NCBI GenBank assembly: GCA_937901025.1
Contig: CALCGR010000012.1
Location: forward strand, 1 to 7,281
DNA: 7,281 nucleotides
Direction: 5' to 3'
From: an uncultured Bacteroidales bacterium
GTDB lineage: Bacteria; Bacteroidota; Bacteroidia; Bacteroidales; Paludibacteraceae
Both the position numbers and the translations under genes were made by a program. Shown here in pieces: positions 5,316 to 7,281 of the stretch. Within the stretch, counting starts at the first letter, position 1. The number at the start of each line of letters is the position of its first letter. Below the pieces are notes generated by a model. It worked only from the letters and a program-made list of their open reading frames with translations, ran no database searches and had not been told where the DNA came from.

Positions 5316-5357
5316 TGCAAATAAATTTGCATATATCAAAAAAAAGTAGTATCTTCG
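5316..5357 (+). promoter_or_regulatory. Possible second upstream promoter with inverted repeat
   Basis: TGCAAAT-AA-ATTTGCA (5316-5331) is a 7-bp-arm inverted repeat. Its TTTG (5326-5329) is followed after 20 bp by TATCTTCG (5350-5357), one mismatch from TAnnTTTG. If active, it would give a leader of about 235 bases before cysK that includes the inverted-repeat block 5413-5556. Just downstream, TTCGG/CCGAA and TGCCG/CGGCA (about 5354-5389) could form a nested hairpin. Confidence 0.35.
5338..5355 (+). repeat. 18-bp direct repeat, right copy
   Basis: Identical to 3966-3983 (eight A, then GTAGTATCTT), about 1.37 kb away on the other side of the ATPase gene. The sequences diverge immediately after: TGCAG at the left copy and CGGAC here. 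Confidence 0.7.
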
Positions 5358-5412
5358 GACGCCGCCTGCCGTAACGGCATTCCCCCGAATATACATGCCT
5401 CGTCTTTATTAA

Positions 5413-5556
5413 AATAAGCCAATTAAGAGCAAAAAGGCTAAAGCCTCACATTGATTGCTTTTTTGCAGTCTATTGTGAGTAAACTCCCATATTCTGCAAA
5501 GAAAGCCACTCAATAATAAAATAAATTTTATTTTTTTGCTCTTAAATTTGCTTATT
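5413..5556. repeat. 144-bp block with imperfect terminal inverted repeats (MITE-like or structured leader)
   Basis: The left arm (5413-5435) and the reverse complement of the right arm (5533-5556) share AATAAGC and a 13-base block TTAAGAGCAAAAA, differing only in a few bases between them. Inside are more inverted pairs: CTCACA/TGTGAG (5445-5450 with 5474-5479), TTTGCAG/CTGCAAA (5462-5468 with 5494-5500) and AATAAAAT/ATTTTATT (5515-5522 with 5525-5532). No coding sequence and no clear target-site duplication is seen. The right arm contains the -33 element of the cysK promoter. It could be a miniature inverted-repeat element or a structured RNA leader. Confidence 0.5.
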
Positions 5557-5578
5557 CCAAATTTTTGTTGTAAATTTG
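5547..5578 (+). promoter_or_regulatory. Promoter of cysK-cysE
   Basis: TTTG (5547-5550), 20 bp, then TAAATTTG (5571-5578): a full match to the Bacteroidetes promoter consensus. The predicted start near 5583-5588 leaves a leader of only about 10 bases to the ATG at 5595, or about 20 to the ATG at 5607, which bears on the choice of start codon. Confidence 0.75.
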
Positions 5579-5594
5579 CACGCGATTTGTGTAA

Positions 5595-6518
5595 ATGCAA
5601 TCACGTATGCCTATTCTGCATAATATATTAGAAACTATCGGACATACACCTCTGGTGGAGATTTGTGGCCTAAAAAACCAACAGGCACGCATCGTCGTGA
5701 AGTTGGAAAGCTTCAATCCGGGCGGAAGCATCAAAGACCGCACCGCCTTGGCGATGATAGAAGATGCAGAGCGAAACGGACAACTGACAAAGGGTAGCAC
5801 CATCATCGAACCGACCAGCGGAAACACCGGCATAGGGCTCGCGTGGATAGGGAGACTGAAAGGATATAAGGTAGTGCTGACGATGCCGGACACGATGTCC
5901 GAGGAACGGCGACAACTGCTGCACGCCTACGGCGCTCAGTTGGTGCTGACGGACGGAACGAAAGGGATGAGCGGTGCTATCGAGAAGGCGGAGGAGTTGC
6001 GGGCAAGCACCCCCGATGCCGTCATCTTAGGGCAGTTCACGAATAAGGCGAATACGCGTATTCACGAACTGACGACCGGGGAAGAACTATGGCAAGACAC
6101 CGACGGACAGATAGACGCCTTCGTCGCCGGGGTAGGGACCGGGGGAACGCTCATCGGTACCGCCCGCTGCTTAAAGAAACATAATAACAAGATATACACC
6201 GTAGCCGTAGAACCTGCCAACAGTGCCGTACTGAGCGGCAAACAAGCCGGAGCTCACGCGCTACAAGGAATAGGCGCAGGATTCGTGCCACAACTATATG
6301 ACTCCTCCGTCGTGGACGAAGTGATAGCCATCACCGACGAGGACGCCCGCGAGGGAGCCAAACTGTTGGCAGCCCGCTACAGCATCCTGACAGGGATGTC
6401 CGCCGGCGCAGCGTTCACAGCGGCTACCCGTTTGGCACAGCGACTGGAATGGCAAGGAAAAATGATCGGAGTCATCCTGCCCGATAGCGGAGAAAGATAT
6501 CTGTCAATGATGGAATGA
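5595..6518 (+). CDS. cysK: Cysteine synthase (O-acetylserine sulfhydrylase)
   Basis: This PLP enzyme makes cysteine from O-acetylserine and sulfide. The 307-residue length is normal for CysK/CysM. The PLP-binding lysine is K47 in NPGGSIKDR (41-49). The substrate loop is PTSGNTG (73-79), the phosphate-binding loop is GTGGT (181-185), the QGIGAGF region is at 224-230, and the C-terminal PDSGERYLS (296-304) supplies the serine that contacts the PLP ring nitrogen. The usual GISSGAA is here GMSAGAA. A second start, M5 at 5607, gives MPILHNILETIGHTPL, closer to most family N-termini, and may be the true one given the short leader. It is coupled to the acetyltransferase gene by an ATGA overlap (6515-6518). 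Closely related enzymes (CysM type, cystathionine beta-synthase) cannot be fully excluded, but gene order supports cysteine synthase. Confidence 0.93.
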   Translation: MQSRMPILHNILETIGHTPLVEICGLKNQQARIVVKLESFNPGGSIKDRTALAMIEDAERNGQLTKGSTIIEPTSGNTGIGLAWIGRLKGYKVVLTMPDTMSEERRQLLHAYGAQLVLTDGTKGMSGAIEKAEELRASTPDAVILGQFTNKANTRIHELTTGEELWQDTDGQIDAFVAGVGTGGTLIGTARCLKKHNNKIYTVAVEPANSAVLSGKQAGAHALQGIGAGFVPQLYDSSVVDEVIAITDEDAREGAKLLAARYSILTGMSAGAAFTAATRLAQRLEWQGKMIGVILPDSGERYLSMME

Positions 6519-7219
6519 TGGAAGAAGAATTAAAGATATTGATTGAGCACATTCGGAGGTATATCTTTCCGAAGGAGATGATGGCGAATGCGGACCACGA
6601 ACAAGTGGCGGTACGCGGGAGCTTAGGTGTGATATTATCCTCCTTCGTGGACAAAGCCCCCGAGGTGATGGAGCGATTCAATGAGCAGTTGCCCGAACTA
6701 AGGCGACTGATACACACCGACCTGGAGGCGATTAAGCGCAATGACCCCGCCGTAGAGAACGAGAGAGAGGTGATACTATGCTATCCGGGACTGAAAGTGA
6801 TGATCTACTACCGCACCGCCCATATCCTCTACCGATTAGGGGTACCGGTGCTGCCACGCTTCATCACCGAACAGGCACACAGCCTGACGGGCATCGATAT
6901 CCATCCCGCGGCTGAGATAGGGGAGTACTTCTGTATCGACCACGGAACGGGGATCGTCATCGGAGCGACGGCGATCATCGGAAAGGGTGTAACACTATAT
7001 CAAGGGGTGACATTAGGGGCAAAGAACTTCCAACACGATGCCGAAGGACAGGTGATGGATGTACCGAGGCACCCGATACTCGAGGACAATGTGACGGTGT
7101 ATTCGAACACATCTATCTTAGGACGCGTACGCATCGGTGCCGGGTCCGTGATTGGCGGCAACGTATGGCTGACGCACGATGTTCCCGAGGGAACGAAACT
7201 GGTGAAGGAATGTAATTAA
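6515..7219 (+). CDS. cysE: Serine O-acetyltransferase
   Basis: The enzyme transfers acetyl from acetyl-CoA to serine, making the substrate of the preceding gene's product. The 234-residue protein has an N-terminal helical domain (1-120) and a C-terminal left-handed beta-helix of hexapeptide repeats (about 125-220). The catalytic pair is visible: D128 in GIDIHP and H143 in IDHGTG, matching D143 and H158 of E. coli CysE. YQGVTLGAK and PRHPILEDNV (184-193) form the acetyl-CoA/serine site and loop. The chain ends LVKECN, with no C-terminal isoleucine of the kind that docks into CysK in enteric bacteria, so the classical cysteine synthase complex may not form. The start at 6515 overlaps the cysK stop; an in-frame ATG at 6518 is an alternative. 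The same fold in epsC-like genes is a naming alternative. Confidence 0.93.
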   Translation: MMEEELKILIEHIRRYIFPKEMMANADHEQVAVRGSLGVILSSFVDKAPEVMERFNEQLPELRRLIHTDLEAIKRNDPAVENEREVILCYPGLKVMIYYRTAHILYRLGVPVLPRFITEQAHSLTGIDIHPAAEIGEYFCIDHGTGIVIGATAIIGKGVTLYQGVTLGAKNFQHDAEGQVMDVPRHPILEDNVTVYSNTSILGRVRIGAGSVIGGNVWLTHDVPEGTKLVKECN

Positions 7220-7231
7220 AACAAAAATATT

Positions 7232-7281
7232 ATGGCAAATTTAGAAGAATTGACAAACAAACTCTACACGGAAGGTGTGGA
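7232..7281 (+). CDS. Partial; probable V-type ATP synthase subunit E
   Basis: Only 16 full codons are visible: MANLEELTNKLYTEGV, then the frame leaves the window. The pattern of an N-terminal helix with 'L..LT.KLY.EGVE' resembles the start of Bacteroidetes V-type ATPase E subunits, which form the peripheral stalk. It begins only 12 bases after the cysE-type stop, in an A-rich leader typical of this group, so it may be cotranscribed with the cysteine genes. Too little is visible for more than a tentative name. Confidence 0.5.
   Translation, partial: MANLEELTNKLYTEGV

Noticed and set aside
5338..5400. Rho-independent terminator after the ATPase gene
   Set aside because: Hairpins TTCGG/CCGAA and TGCCG/CGGCA exist, but no T-run follows, so termination here is not supported.
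5409..5600. Minus-strand 63-codon open frame upstream of cysK
   Set aside because: It lies entirely over the inverted-repeat block and the cysK promoter, has no recognisable start context, and its sequence reflects AT-rich repeats.
1..7281. tRNA, rRNA or a known riboswitch
   Set aside because: No cloverleaf, conserved rRNA segment or recognisable aptamer core was seen; the main cysK leader is too short for a riboswitch unless the upstream promoter candidate is used.

Overview
The window looks like the chromosome of a member of the Bacteroidales (Bacteroidetes). The clearest sign is the promoter type: several intergenic regions carry the Bacteroidetes signature TTTG - about 20 bp - TAnnTTTG (for example 3954-3985 and 5547-5578). 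Leaders are A/T-rich without strong Shine-Dalgarno sequences, and the last gene begins like a V-type ATPase subunit E, an enzyme common in this order. The genus cannot be fixed from the sequence alone.

The window has three parts. (1) Positions 1-3576 on the minus strand are accessory DNA, read from right to left. An unrecognised 160-aa protein is followed by a tightly coupled four-gene operon: a 108-aa unknown, a 465-aa Walker-A ATPase resembling the DUF3987 helicase-like family, a 108-aa OB-fold/SSB-like protein, and a 54-aa helix-turn-helix protein. All three junctions in this operon are ATGA stop/start overlaps. Beyond a terminator that overlaps a promoter lie two tandem paralogous small proteins sharing LSGKVC-x-HS and TGK-x-CNP motifs; the second runs off the window edge. 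Together these look like the replication and regulation module of an integrated mobile element (prophage, satellite or plasmid-like). No integrase, relaxase or capsid gene is visible, so the element type is open.

(2) Positions 3577-4052 form a divergent, AT-rich intergenic region full of repeats. It holds three heptads (TGTTAAA) in one orientation, four (CGTTAAA) in the opposite orientation, an 11-bp tandem repeat, and further inverted repeats. It could be an iteron-type origin, a recombinase arm-site region or an operator array. A strong promoter at 3954-3985 then drives an AAA+/DUF4143-type ATPase with a C-terminal PD-(D/E)xK-like nuclease fold (4053-5237). That gene is bracketed by an identical 18-bp promoter-like direct repeat.

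(3) Positions 5238-7281 on the plus strand look like conserved chromosome. A 144-bp stretch bounded by imperfect terminal inverted repeats runs into the cysK promoter. Cysteine synthase (cysK) and serine O-acetyltransferase (cysE-type) follow, coupled by an ATGA overlap; together they carry out the two-step synthesis of cysteine from serine. Twelve bases later comes the start of a likely V-type ATPase subunit E gene. By eye, base composition shifts from mixed/GC-richer (left operon) to AT-rich (160-aa gene, intergenic region, ATPase) and back to GC-richer (cysK-cysE), which fits a mosaic junction near 3100-5400.
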